Positions 1 through 11,687 of a DNA stretch of 64,000 bases are shown one piece after another. The position numbers and the translations under genes are program-made. This DNA comes from Embiotoca jacksoni (lineage: Eukaryota > Chordata > Actinopteri > Embiotocidae): positions 15,479,501 through 15,543,500 of the forward strand of contig JAKOON010000006.1 in NCBI GenBank assembly GCA_022577435.1, read 5' to 3'. The stretch's first letter is position 1; each line of letters begins with the position of its first letter. The notes beneath the pieces were generated by a model. It was not told where the DNA came from, did no database searches, and worked only from the letters and a program-made list of their open reading frames with translations.

Positions 1-349
1 AGTTGTTATCACTATAGCCCTAATATTATTACTGTCATTTGTAGACAAGTATCCAATACTATATATTCCTGGATGTGAGCATCACTGTTCCTCATAAACG
101 AACCTTCTGCTTCCCACTTCACCCTTCCCCCAACATTTTGCTTCAGTAGAAAACAAATTAGTGACGCCAGGTCAGTGAGACACTGCTCTGTGTCCTCATT
201 CCAGTTTATCAAAAATGAAACCGCATGACACAACAATAACCTCAATCCTCTAACCTAGTCTACAATTTGGAGTCTACCCTGTAAAGGCAGGAGCGGAGGA
301 GGGAATCAGGATATTAACAGTGATATACTGCCAGGACATAAACCCCCCC

Positions 350-360
350 ACACACACGCA

Positions 361-438
<78 letters not shown>

Positions 439-467
439 CACGCACGCACGCACACACATACACGCAC
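350..467. repeat. (CA)n microsatellite, about 36 pure units
   Basis: Pure CA runs from about 365 to 436, flanked on both sides by CACG-type interruptions. An apparent cysteine/valine-rich frame across it is only the repeat translated. Confidence 0.95.
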
Positions 468-631
468 ATAGCCTACTGCTTTCAGGAGCTGTTGTGTAAC
501 CAGCGGCCAAAGCTGAATGGAAAAGAGGAGTGTTGACTGATGCTGTTTAGACGTCTAATCCAGATTAGCACAGATTACAGTTAGCGCCCAAACTTCTAAC
601 TACAGGCCCACTCTCTCTTGTATTATGCTGC

Positions 632-656
632 TCATATATATATATATATATATATG
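632..656. repeat. (TA)n microsatellite
   Basis: Alternating TA of about 11 units, followed by A-rich sequence with long A runs up to about 705. Confidence 0.9.
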
Positions 657-1025
657 CTCCATCACATGCATTAAAAATTAAAAAAAAATTAAAAAAAAAA
701 AAAAACCACACCAAAACATCTGTTTTAAGAATCTGTGGATCTAAATGATTCAATGGCATTTAAATATGGGCATCCTAACTTTTTTTCCTCTGCTCTCTTT
801 CTGGTGATATTTATTATTTATTTCAAGTTCTTTATATACAGTTCTGCTTTACATGCATACTGTATGGATATGAGGGAGGCGTACACACACACACACACAC
901 GAACACTGTGCATCTGTAGATATAAAAACATCCTTGGTTTTTGTTACGCAAGTGATGAACAGATGTTTCCCATTAGCTTCTCCTGTTTTTTTTATTGTCT
1001 TTTTATCCTTCTGTGTGTGTCTCTC

Positions 1026-1026
<1 letters not shown>

Positions 1027-1107
<81 letters not shown>
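1027..1107. repeat. (CA)n microsatellite, about 40 units
   Basis: Pure CA tract. The sequence right after it (1108-1330) resembles the CCTAACC-rich unit that accompanies CA tracts in many fish genomes, so the microsatellite is probably part of a larger dispersed repeat. Confidence 0.95.
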
Positions 1108-1109
<2 letters not shown>

Positions 1110-1330
1110 TTTGTATGCCTATCTTTGTGAGGACTCTCACTGGCATTATACATTCCCTAACCTGTTATCCTGATCTTAACAGTCACAACTAAATGCCCAA
1201 CTCCAACCCTTAACCTACAATTTATCCCTAAATAGTCCTTTAGATGCATCAGAAAGTGAGGATGAGTCAAAATATCCTCACTCTCAAGGTTTTAAACTTA
1301 AACTGGTCCTCCTCTGATGGTTCATGGATT
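1108..1330 (+). repeat. Dispersed teleost repeat attached to a CA tract
   Basis: It carries the phrases TTTGTGAGGACTCTCA and CCCTAACCTGTTATCC followed by AACCCTTAACC-like units, which I recognise from a common fish repeat abutting CA microsatellites. The family assignment is from memory; no library search was possible. Confidence 0.5.
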
Positions 1331-3159
1331 CCGGGTCTCTGAAACATTTACAGCGTGGTCATGCATAATTGAGAGGAGAGTGTAGGTAGTGTGTGTGGAG
1401 GAGGCAGGACTCAGTGGGTGGGAGGTAGAGGTGGTTAACGATTAGTTATATATGCTGCAACTGAAATACAGCAATTAAACATATGACTGGTGTGTCCGTA
1501 CATGTTCTCATACAGAGCTCCTGAACAGTTAATAAGAAGAAATAAAGGTCGTCATGACTTAAAAGAAGAGACAGAGTGTATGTATTAAAAATTAAGTTAG
1601 AATTTATGTCTGCTACAAAAACCAAGCCAAAGGCCCTGGGGGATATTTCAGTGCCAGTAACAGAAATTTGACCCTTCCTCGCTCCTTCTCAGCCCTCATA
1701 GTTGGGTGCTCTGCTCAGCCTGACTGAATGGCAGCGGCAGCTACCATTTAAACCCTGAGGTGGAAGTGTGTGTGTGTGTATGTGTGGAGGGCCAGTGGAG
1801 AAGCATAAGTAGGCCAAAGTACCCTTTAGTTTATTTTAACAACTGTACAGACAGAATGAGAGGCTGGAAAAAACAGAAAGCAGAAGAGGAGAAAAACATG
1901 CAGTGCATCAAGTTAGTGGCATAATTTCCATAAAGAACATCACGTGCTGGGATCTTAAGTGGTGAAATCCAGGATTTTGCAGGTTCAGACCATTTCGCTC
2001 CAGCGCGCACACTTTGCCGTTTATCATGAGATGAACAAAACATTCAGTCTTCACCGAGATAAGGAAAACAAAAATTCAGTATCTCTTTGCTTCTTTTGTA
2101 TGAAAAAAGATATGAACATGTTATTGCATAATGAAAATCTAAAGCAACGAGGAGTAACCTCAACTAATGATAATACATTTAATGTTTGCTTCACATTGTA
2201 CAAATTAAGCATGAACATAACATATGTTCGTTTGGAGCCTCCGGGGAGGTCATTCTTATGAGGACTGCTTTTATGTTACCTCGCAATATTTTTCTTCTTC
2301 CATTATTGGCCATATGTCTATTTCTGCTCAGCTGCTCTGGTCCTCAAGAACAGTTGGTGTGTTGGTCCAGTTCAGCTACAACACACTGCGGGCTAAAGGA
2401 TACACTCTGCTGATACCACGGGAAGGAGAGATGATGTGACACTTTTTGAAAGGTTGATCTCTTACAGTATTCAGCTACTGGTTCTAGCTGAAGCTGGGAG
2501 TAGATGTGGTTACTGTTCGGTCTTTGGCTGCTGCTGTGCTTGGGTGTTACTTTTTGAATCTGTGGTGCTGCTATGACAGTGTCTCTCAACCATTATGTAC
2601 CAGCAACAGCCAACAAGGTGCTGCCATGGCTACAGCCACAATAACAGCTGTTCCATCGCAGGGCTGCAGTCATCATCCTCAGCGGTTAGCAAAAGAGCAG
2701 CTGACATAAAAGTATTGAGAAATAATTCAAAACGTACTTATGAAAGCAACAGCATCCTGCCGATTGCCGTATTGCTTTCCTCTGAAGAGAGCTACTGATC
2801 AAAGAATTTGTTGAAGTTTACTCTTCCTAATTAAATAACAATGCCTATTGAGCAGTAGCATTATATCACCATATGTAATGCCCAGTTCAAAGTAAAATTC
2901 AAAGAGTTGATTCATGCTGGGACGTTACGTTGAGAGCAGCTGAGCGGAAATAGGACATATGGCTCAGAAGGAATGAAAGGAGGAACGTAATGGGAGGCAA
3001 CGCAAAAGTAGTCGTCGAATAAAATTCTCACCATGACCCTTCGGGGGCCGTGTAAGTTTGTGCTAAAATCAGGAGACAAGGCTGAAAAGCTTTTGGATTG
3101 TTCAGTGGACGTGTGTGACTTAAACAAATAGTTTCACAGATAATAAAACCTACTTTGAT

Positions 3160-3335
3160 ATTTGTTTCTTGGGCAAAATGAGATGATTGAAGACGTCACC
3201 TTGGTCTCTGAGAATTTGCAATTATTTTCCATTTTATCAACAGTAAGCATAATTTAGTCATTGAATCAAAAAACAATCATCAGATTGGTCAACAATTAAA
3301 ATAATCAGCAGATGCAATAATTTATAGGAAGCAGC
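3160..3335. repeat. Diverged copy of a teleost dispersed repeat
   Basis: The segment contains GAAGACGTCACCTTGG...CTCTG followed by ATTTTATCAACA and several ATTAATCA-like words. This is the internal signature of a very common fish non-autonomous element whose ends read like CTGCAACTAATGATT. No coding capacity. Confidence 0.45.
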
Positions 3336-4499
3336 AACTGGGACTTGCTAAACTGTCTGTGTGACTAATCCTGAAATTAAAAGCGTTATCCATCGGTAAC
3401 AGATGGAGACGTGGAGGGTTTGAGCCCTATTGTGATGCAATAACCACTGAGATGGACTGATTTTTTTTAATTAGTGGTGGTTGCATAAGCTTTAGCCTTA
3501 TTATAATGTTACAATGTTCTTGAGGCCATCGGCACACTAAAGGCCACGATGCCTAAAACAAAGAAGAAAACAACAACAAAGAGAGAAAAAAGAGGAAAAG
3601 AGCAAGACAGAGTGATAAAGACATAATCTAGATGCATCGTAGATTAACCTGAATCAGAGTAATTAACCAGAGTGAGTCGACACTAGACGGCAACACGGAC
3701 GTCACTTACTGAAAGTTAATATCTACTCAGTATTTTAAAACACTTCCACTGTGTAATTCTAGCTCACTTACTGTACTAGATTTTTTTTTTAATGTATTTG
3801 TAATATACTATTTCATTTATTCACATTTTACTCTGTATAGTAGTTAAAAATGGAGTCTTCCTTTCTAAGTAGTAACTTAAAGCTGGTCTTCATTGTATTT
3901 CACCACACTTTACATATAATCACAATCAGTCTGAGTGCATGCACATTTCCGGGTACTTTGCATCCTAAGACAGGGTTTTCCCAATCATTATAACACCAAG
4001 TTGCAGCACCCAAGCCACCATAGCTTCACTATAAACTTCATTTTACCAGTGTTTGGTGATTATTATTTTTATGGCAGACATTTCTAAATAAATATTGTCA
4101 TGATAAAAGTCAAAAATTACATGAAAATGCATAGTTAACTGTCCATTAGCCCTCCAGAAATCAAGGGAAAACACTGTAAAAATGCAGTACAGTTAAGTGC
4201 AACACATTTCACACAGGTGATTGTCACAGTTGACACATCACAGACTAATGCTCAGGGGAAAATGTGCACACATTCAACAAGAGCCAGTCAACCTGCTATT
4301 ATAACATTTCTGCATGATGAACGCAACCTTCTAATGTTTCCCAAAAACAACATGTTTAACTTTGTCTGTGACCGACAGCGACTATCCAGGCTTTTGAACA
4401 ATGTCAGCAATCACTGAGGCATGTAAGACATCTTTGCCAACAGCAAATCCGTGTCATCATTGTTTCACATTCTTTGATGCATGGAAAATCCATGAATCC

Positions 4500-4642
4500 C
4501 CGCTCTCACACTCTCTCTCTCTCTCTCACACTCTCTCTCTCGTGCAGACACAGCTGGCTGTCTGGGACTATTGGAGTTAATCTGCCGAGGACAGCTGTGA
4601 CATCTGGAGCGCACAGAGACACACACACACACACACACACAC
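4500..4642. repeat. CT-rich and CA microsatellites
   Basis: Two CTCTCT blocks at about 4506-4541, then a CA tract at 4619-4642, with about 75 bp of unique sequence between them. Confidence 0.85.
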
Positions 4643-5103
4643 GCACTTATTCAGTCACATTCTTCTGCATGTCGGACCTTAACTCTTGCTGTGGGCTGAA
4701 CAACATTGACAGCAAAGGTTAACTGCTGTCATCAAAGTTAATTTTGTGTTTCTCTTAGCTTGTATAACTTTAACCTGCTAAAAGTTACACCCAACAGTTA
4801 CAAAGCACCTTTGTGTACCAGCTTTGAGACGGTCTAATCCAGCCTTGTCTCGTCTATAAACAGATAGAAAGTCTGGGCCAGTCTAATTTCCCGCTTGGGT
4901 CACTTGGTGATATATAGCCTACTGCTCTACTGCCCCCCCTGGAAACAGTGACACCTGAGAGCCTGCCTGTGTTAAGTTCCCATGGCGACCAGTGTCACCC
5001 AACCGGGGCTTGTCCGAGGAGTGTGCGAGGCTGCGAGCCGTATCATGCATGATTGGCATGAGTGAGTGTGCATACACTTTGCATGCTTTGTAGACATGGC
5101 AAA

Positions 5104-5128
5104 ACACACACACACACACACACACACA
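5104..5128. repeat. (CA)n microsatellite
   Basis: Twelve or so CA units, about 70 bp upstream of the isolated TATA-like box near 5200. Confidence 0.85.
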
Positions 5129-6730
5129 TGCGGACGGAAAATGTTTCACGGCACGGAGGGCGGCATTTTTAACCCTGTCTCGTCCCCACCTGTGAGAGCA
5201 TATAAATACGCCACTGCAAATAGAGGCAGTCGGACCGGCCTGAAAATAACTGGAGAATTAGGAGGCAGGAAGACGACAAAGCAAGAGGAGCAAAAACCCA
5301 GCAGGAGAGATTAAGATTTAGAGGTCAGCATTAACCTAGACCAGAATACTACAACAGAGCTGGCTGAAATCTGTCCATAGCATCGAGTGAAAACCTGTCA
5401 AGTATTGAAAGTCTTAAAGCCATGTTTGTAAAGTTAAGTGCATTACACTTGTTCACAAAAAATAATTTTAAGAGCAAGATTAAGTTGAGTTTAAAGAGGG
5501 TGTGTTGACATCGACTGTAGGTGGGTTTAAAAATGTGGGTTATCCATTGGTTTTAAGAAGTGAAGATATTTGAGTATAATGTAGCTATGAAACTGAAAAG
5601 GGACAATTTCTAATTTCGCACTAAAAAAAAAATTGAGAATCGGCCTATTTGTGCCTCGATGAAGATGAAGTACTTGTATCTTTAAAAGTTTTCAGTAACT
5701 ACTGCCTTTGTTAAAAAAAAGGCTTGTAATATTATTTAGCTGGTGCTTGTAAAGATACTGTATGTCACATTGGAAAGACGGCATGTAAATAAAGCAGACA
5801 CAACGTCTGATGCTATGACCACTACCATGGAGAAATTAGGGATGAAACATTTTGGGAATCCGTAAAGGTATGTTAAAGAGGAGGAGTATGAAAAAGTCAC
5901 AAAACATGCAATTCGATGCCTGGTCACTTTCTGATCAAAAATGTGCACATTTAAAATACTAATTTAGCTATTTTTAGACTGCATTTGTTGAAAATCTGTT
6001 TTTCTAAAAGGGGTGTTGTGTAACATACTTAAAGCATCATATTGTCACTGTTAAAGCAGTGTATTCATTGTAAATGTATTAGAGCTATTAAAGCCTGGTT
6101 GGTAACTTCATTTTTCAAGCCAGAAGCTGATATGTCATCTTTAGTAATCGTTTCTTGTGACTGAGAATAGGGCACAACGATGATTTGTGAGGTTAAGAGA
6201 ACTCCAACCTCAACATCAGTCAGTAAAGAGATACATGTGATGACAACTTGGATTTCATTGCACTTTAAAACACAGCTAGATCTGAACTGGGAGATGAATG
6301 GTGCACTTCTGTGGATAGATGGACGGATAAACATTACAAATGTGTTTGGAAAAGGGACCTTTGTCAGTTTTCCTCGTATGACCTGTTTTTCCAGAATTTT
6401 GAAAATATAATATAATATTATTATTATTATAATTATTATATATTATAATATTATGTTAAATGTAGGTGTATAAAACCTCTTTGGGCTGTTGAACCCTGAA
6501 AATGAAGCAATCTCTGATTGTGTTGTACTTGCAGACGCTCCCTGGGATCCCAGTGGCTAATTCGTGCAAAAACTGATTTTAGTGAACTTGTACAGGTTTG
6601 AAGAGATAAATATTCACAAGAACATGTGATTTTACTCTCCTATCCTATTAATCATTATGCCACTTTATCTTGCTAGTCCTGCAGGGTTCTTACCCCCAGA
6701 TTAGGATCCGACCTGTTAAACATAGCATTT

Positions 6731-6767
6731 AAAAAAAAAAAAAAAAAAAAAAGGGGGGGGGGGGGGG
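6731..6767. repeat. Homopolymer junction A22-G15
   Basis: A run of 22 A is followed directly by 15 G, giving an all-purine strand. Further A runs of about 17-21 lie near 7380 and 7466, upstream of the limch1 CpG region. Confidence 0.9.
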
Positions 6768-8089
6768 CTGGACGCATGTTTAATCTCGGGCTGGATTTCA
6801 GTGTTATCTTTATGTGCTGGTTGAAGGCCTATTCACCATAGTGAGCTGTTAGATATGAAACATTGCTGAAATCCAACTTCTCCATGGCAAAGACCTGCTT
6901 ATTAAACGACCAATATTAGAACAGCCCCGTGCAAATTTTGTTGTTTGTTCCGTTTTAACCCTTTCCATCTTGTTGGTCCATCTGCCTGTACTATTATTAA
7001 AATGCAACCCAAAACCATTTTGTGAAGGACACAGAGTGTGGGACACTCACTAAAGATAAAGAGGCTGCCTGGTGCCGCTATGATTAAAATAGATGTCGGT
7101 ATTGTCGTGCTTCCTTTCTGGTGCATCAAATTTGGCAGAGTTGCAGGCGAGGATTTTTTTTAGAGCAGGCTCCATAACGTCAGTGTTTATTGAATCTTTG
7201 ATGTCAGGATGTTATTTGCTCTCGAAGCTGCAGTTCTAATTAGAATCTCACCCTCGACGGTAATAAAGAGACTTATGTAATACAAATTTCTCCTGAGTGT
7301 CTTTGATACATCATTTCGCTCTTACAGTTGTGGAGCTATTACTGACTGAATCTGCAGATGTATTGTCAGGTAGAGATGGAAAAAAAAAAAAAAAAAAAAA
7401 ATACTTATTTTCTAACTACGACCACATGCAGCTCTGCTAAAGCGGAGTACAAATCCGCGATGGAAGAAAAAAAAAAAAAAAAATAGGTCACAACGCAGCT
7501 CCACGGGCAAATCATGATTCACCACTCGGGCTTATGGAAAGACGCGTTTTGAGCCGGCCGGATGATGGTGGACGCTCTGCAGGAAAACCGCGTGATAACA
7601 TCATCCGATGCGATCAACTGTCGGGACAGCGTAAGCATCTCGTGCGTGAATACTGGCCCGGGTTTATAACCATGGCAACCGGAATCCCCTCGCGCCCGAG
7701 CGAAGAGGCGTTCCTCCTGTTGGCGAGGAGAAAACGGGCTCCTCGTCGGTGCGTAACGAACACTTGGTGGGCTTTTATACGTGTGCGCCGTTTCTTATCC
7801 TCCTTTAAAAGTGTTGAAAGTATCCACGGCGCTCGCCTCGGTGTTCAGTTTCACTCCGAGCCAGACGCCCGTGAAAACTTTTTTTTTTTGACACATATGT
7901 ACGTACGGCTGTTCACGCACGCAGCAGAGCCCGTTGTCCCGCACGGTAACCCGACGCTGCGCAGTCCCCTCCGACAGGTGACGACGCACCGGTGCCGCGT
8001 GTATTTATATCCCCGGACACAGTATGTGACAGTGTGACCCATTTCTGTGCAGCAGGCCCCGGATCTCTTAAACGGTAACCTTCACTTAC

Positions 8090-8203
8090 CTCTATCCATT
8101 GCTGCGCCTCCTGGCAGGCTGGCTCGGGATGGTTGGGCTCCGGCGGATCCTGCTCCCGCGCCGGGGCATTCGGGGGATCTCCGCACGCTGCGGGGCTCGC
8201 CAT
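8090..8203 (-). CDS. limch1: limch1 first coding exon (partial gene)
   Basis: Encodes the N-terminus of LIM and calponin-homology domains protein 1, an actin- and non-muscle-myosin-associated cytoskeletal protein. The exon gives 38 residues from MASPAACGD to EAQQWIE, then a strong donor GTAAGT. The proline/glutamate-rich start and the EAQxWIE end, which opens the calponin-homology domain, match vertebrate LIMCH1. The exon ends in phase 0. Downstream exons are not in the window and must lie to the left of position 1. Position supports the call: uchl1 lies just upstream on the same strand, as in human. LMO7 is related and was considered, but the sequence and neighbour favour limch1. Confidence 0.82.
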
Positions 8204-8540
8204 CTCCGGGCAGGCCGTGACACCCAAGACCCAAGTCGGACGGTGATGATACGGTGATATGCGATAAAGCCCCCCCTTCAGATGTTTGGCGGTGCTCCCT
8301 CCCCCGCTCCTCGGTCCGTTATCTTCCTCCTCGCTTTCTGCCGCTCCGCAACTCCACGCTGCGTCGCTGCGTCGCGTAGCCGTCTCGTCCTCCGCACGAA
8401 CCTTTGCTCAAACTGTGGCGCAGAGATGGAGAAAAGGCTCCTTGCGACGGCGACGCTGCAACACGAACCGGGCGCTAAAAATAACGATTCTGGTTCCTGT
8501 CCTCACTGCGTGAGGCTGACGCTGCTGTCCTCAAACACCG

Positions 8541-8564
8541 CTGCTGCTGCTGCTGCTGCTGCCG
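8541..8564. repeat. GCT/GCC trinucleotide run
   Basis: About eight CTG/GCT-type triplets in the CpG-rich region upstream of the limch1 start. Confidence 0.85.
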
Positions 8565-8619
8565 CGCATTTTAGGAGGCGTGAACGCGCAGGAAGGAATC
8601 TCTGCGGGGGAGGTCGAGA

Positions 8620-9365
8620 GACAGGACAGAGACCGGACAGAGACCGGACAGAGACGGGACAGAGAGAGGAGGGAGACCGGACAGAGAGAGGAGGGAGACC
8701 GAGAGACAGAGGAACGATATAAGAGAGACAGGACAGAGACCGGACAGAGAAAAGAGGGAGACCGAGAGACAGGGTAACGACATTAGAGAGACAGGACAGG
8801 GACAGAAAGTGAGAGAAGAGACACAAGAGACACTGTTGAGACACAGGACAGAGTAAGGACGGTGACAGGCGAGAGAAAAGATGGAGACAGGAGAGCGAAA
8901 GGACAGAGACATGGGAGAGATGGGAGAAAGACATGAGAGACGGGACAGAAACAGGAAACAGACAGTAGAGAATCCATAAAGAGACAAGACTGAGACAAGA
9001 CTGAAAAAGAATAGAGACAGAACAGAGAGAGAAGAGACATTAGAAACAGGCGAGAGACAGGAAAGAGTAAGGACAGAGAGAGGCTGGAGATGGGGGAGAG
9101 ACATGTGAGAGACATAAGAAAGACAAGATGGAGACAGGAAAGAGACAGTGGAAAGGCATGAGAGAGACAGGGCAGGCATGAAAGAGGGAGGAGACAGACA
9201 TGATGTAAACAACAGCAGACCGGGGAGAGACATGAGAGCGCGAAGATGGAGACAGGAGAAAGACAGAAGGGGGACAGGACAGAAAAGAGAGATAAGATGG
9301 AGGCAGGAGAGAGACAGGGCAGACAGGAGGAGACAATGGAGAGACAAAACGGGGACAGGATATAG
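8620..9365 (+). repeat. GA-rich minisatellite with a GAGACAGGACAGA core
   Basis: About 750 bp of imperfect repeats built from GAGACAGGACAGAGACCG and variants, almost entirely purine plus C on the plus strand. Copies are most regular at 8620-8760 and drift toward 9365. Both strands stay open in several frames because the unit lacks stop codons, giving false frames of up to 289 codons made of SLSCLSPVS-type repeats. It lies directly upstream of the limch1 CpG region. Confidence 0.9.
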
Positions 9366-9370
9366 AGCGA

Positions 9371-10700
9371 TGAGGGGGACTGCAAAAGTTGTCCCGTTAT
9401 GTCCTGCAGGCCTGTTGAGATGTGCTTCATACTGAACCACAGAAAGACGACTGACTTTAAAATGGAAGCAAAGAATTAAGAGCCAGTAAATAATGTTGAG
9501 ATACGACAGTCAGACAAAGGCTTGTTAGTTTGATTAAATCCCCAAAACCCAAACTTGTTAGGGAATATAAACCACCATAACAATATAAAAAGACAATATT
9601 CTACTTCAGAAGTCCATTTTAATAAACACAGCTACGTTTAATGAAAACAATAGAAACAAACAGACACTGTGTACTCTGATGTCTCCATGGTAACATAATA
9701 TGTAGATACCAAATGCACAGAAAGTGGTAAAGGGGGGGGGGGGGGCTGCAGCCCAACTTTACCTTGTGACCCACTGCAGGTTAATCTGGCTCTGCTTCTC
9801 TAGCTACATGCTAAAGTAGTCCCATTCAAAATGACACCCTAATAAGTCTAAACTAGACTTCCCCGTGCAAAAAAAAAACCCTTAAATGACCCGAGAGTTC
9901 AAAATGGTCACAGCCCAGTTTTCATGTTGCGACCATCTCTGCCTGTTTTTTTTTTTAAGTCAACACCAACCTGTAGTATTTCTCTCCTGCATTTGACCCA
10001 GAGACCAAAGCATGGCTCAGCAGTCGCCGGTATTGTTGCAGCTATCAGTGCTGTTGATAACAGTTGAGTGGAGCATTGTCGGATGCAAATGTGACCTTTT
10101 CACGCGGCAGGTCAAACGTTTGTTTTCTGTTGATTTACCAAATCCCCCGAGCAGAGACGCAGAGATCTCAACAGATAGATGAGCCCCAAACTGTGAGCCT
10201 CAGGACGTTAACCGCTTCATCACCTCCTGTGACAAAAAGTCAGACTTGGGTGTCGGCCTAAATGTCGAGTCGAGTGGTGACGGGGCAGTCGGGAGGACAG
10301 TAGAAACGGGAGCTGGAGACGTTTACAGCTGCTGCTCCAGACTATCGTCTCCGTCACTCCATCTGACAAGTATTTCCCGGATTATTCACTCAGATTGAGA
10401 AATGTTAAAATAGTGATGAGGAAAGTTAACAAAAGAAAAATCTATCAAATAGTTGCTATTCAATGTTCTGCCAATTAACTAATCAATAAATGAACCGATT
10501 ATTGCAGGACTAGAAAGGTTTGCAGGCAGTTAAATGAGATGCAATTATGACTTTTTATGAGGCGTGTTTAAAAAAACAACAACAACCAACAACTGACTTT
10601 TGACACGTCCTCCTTTAAATCCAACTTAAGATACCCGATGCGGCTTCGAGGCCGGCCTGGCCAGACGGGACTTTCATTTTTCCAACACAAACACGACAGG
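9371..10700. other. Intergenic between limch1 and uchl1
   Basis: No gene seen. It contains a G14 run at about 9733 and a stretch near 10380-10515 resembling the ends of the CTGCAACTAATGATT teleost repeat family. Confidence 0.6.
10380..10515. repeat. Fragment of a teleost ATTAATCA-type repeat
   Basis: The words AATTAACTAATCAATAAATGAACCG and ATTATTGCAGGACTAG-like text resemble one end of the dispersed element also seen near 3.2 and 15.1 kb. Diverged; family from memory. Confidence 0.35.
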
Positions 10701-10725
10701 AGTCGCAAATAAGTTGAATGCTTGT

Positions 10726-10731
10726 TTTATT
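10726..10731 (-). terminator. Candidate uchl1 polyadenylation signal
   Basis: Plus-strand TTTATT reads AATAAA on the minus strand, about 960 bp downstream of the uchl1 stop codon. Another minus-strand AATAAA lies near 10869, so the exact 3' end is uncertain. Confidence 0.4.
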
Positions 10732-11687
10732 GAGCTCCCACAGCTGCATTACCAGTAGAACTACAGCAACACAGGATTTGAAAAGTGCAGAAAGGTAAAC
10801 GATTTGAACACTAGACGTACTAATAACTCTACACTGCACGACAACAACCCAAAACACTGTAGCGCAGCACTTTATTGTGATGGTCCCTTTCTTCACTGGA
10901 TGTTCTGGATTATCGGTGTTCAACAACTTGTACACAAACTGTGTATTTTGACTATTTGACCATGTGTGGATTGTTAACTGAAAGTCCATTCGAAATAAAG
11001 TGCATTTCTCAATTTCTAAAACAGCAGTGAACAATAAAAACTATAAAATGTGAATCTTCTCTCGCTTTAAAAGCCAAACTTAACCCAAAAAAAAAAAAAA
11101 ACACCAGACTAAAACCCCAGACCAGCATCCAAAAGGCAGCGAGTGTGCTCTGAACAATGGTTAAATTATTCCTACGGATACTTTGGGCCTATTCTGAGGA
11201 ATGTCAGATCCTTATAAACTCAACCACAGCAACTAAAGGCATTCAGAGAAATAGGAAAAAAACAAGTTTCCCCACACAAGTTTTGCTTTGTCCGTTACGT
11301 TCTTATTGGCACAAAAGGTATTTAAGCACGAGCCTTCTGAGTTTGTCACGGATGCACAAAAGACAAATATATTAGCAAAAAGACAAATACGCACATGCAC
11401 ACAAGCAGTGGTGAGATCTGACCTAATGTTTTACAATTTCCACAGCAGTCGGGACAAGCTTGTATCAGTTAGCAGAACAAAAGGTTTTGATTGTTTGTGT
11501 GTGTGTGTGTGATGCTGTTTAAGAATGCTTTGTTCATGAGATAAGAGAGTGAGATGTGGAAACAACATGTGCTTTAGAGTGCATAGTGTCTGCAGATGTG
11601 TGCGCGCACGGAGCGCCGTGTGCCTGTCGATTGTGTTTGCCGTGTGAATGCTCGGTGGACATTTTGGTTTACAATTTGCTCGATCGT

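Larger units (their letters stand above)
1..7490. other. Inferred limch1 intron 1; no coding exon seen
   Basis: The first coding exon of limch1 ends at 8090 on the minus strand, so this stretch should be its first intron, which is very long in this family. I looked for the rest of the calponin-homology domain on the minus strand and did not find it. The stretch holds CA and TA microsatellites, homopolymers, a diverged teleost repeat near 3.2 kb, an isolated plus-strand TATA-like box near 5.2 kb and an AT-rich palindromic patch near 6.4 kb. All short open frames here lack family features and several run through simple repeats. Confidence 0.6.
7500..8620. promoter_or_regulatory. CpG-rich promoter region of limch1
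   Basis: This stretch is rich in CG dinucleotides and GC compared with AT-rich flanks, and it surrounds the first coding exon of limch1 at 8090-8203. A GCT/GCC trinucleotide run lies at about 8541-8564, upstream of the start codon in the transcribed direction. No TATA box is evident, which fits a CpG-island promoter. Long open frames on both strands here reflect base composition. Confidence 0.7.

Noticed and set aside
7534..8037. 167-codon plus-strand frame in the CpG region
   Set aside because: No recognisable domain; long frames are expected in GC-rich promoter sequence, and limch1 is on the other strand.
8503..9440. Long open frames (up to 289 codons) on both strands rich in Ser, Leu, Cys or Arg, Glu
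   Set aside because: They are the GA-rich minisatellite translated. The unit lacks stops in several frames and there is no domain.
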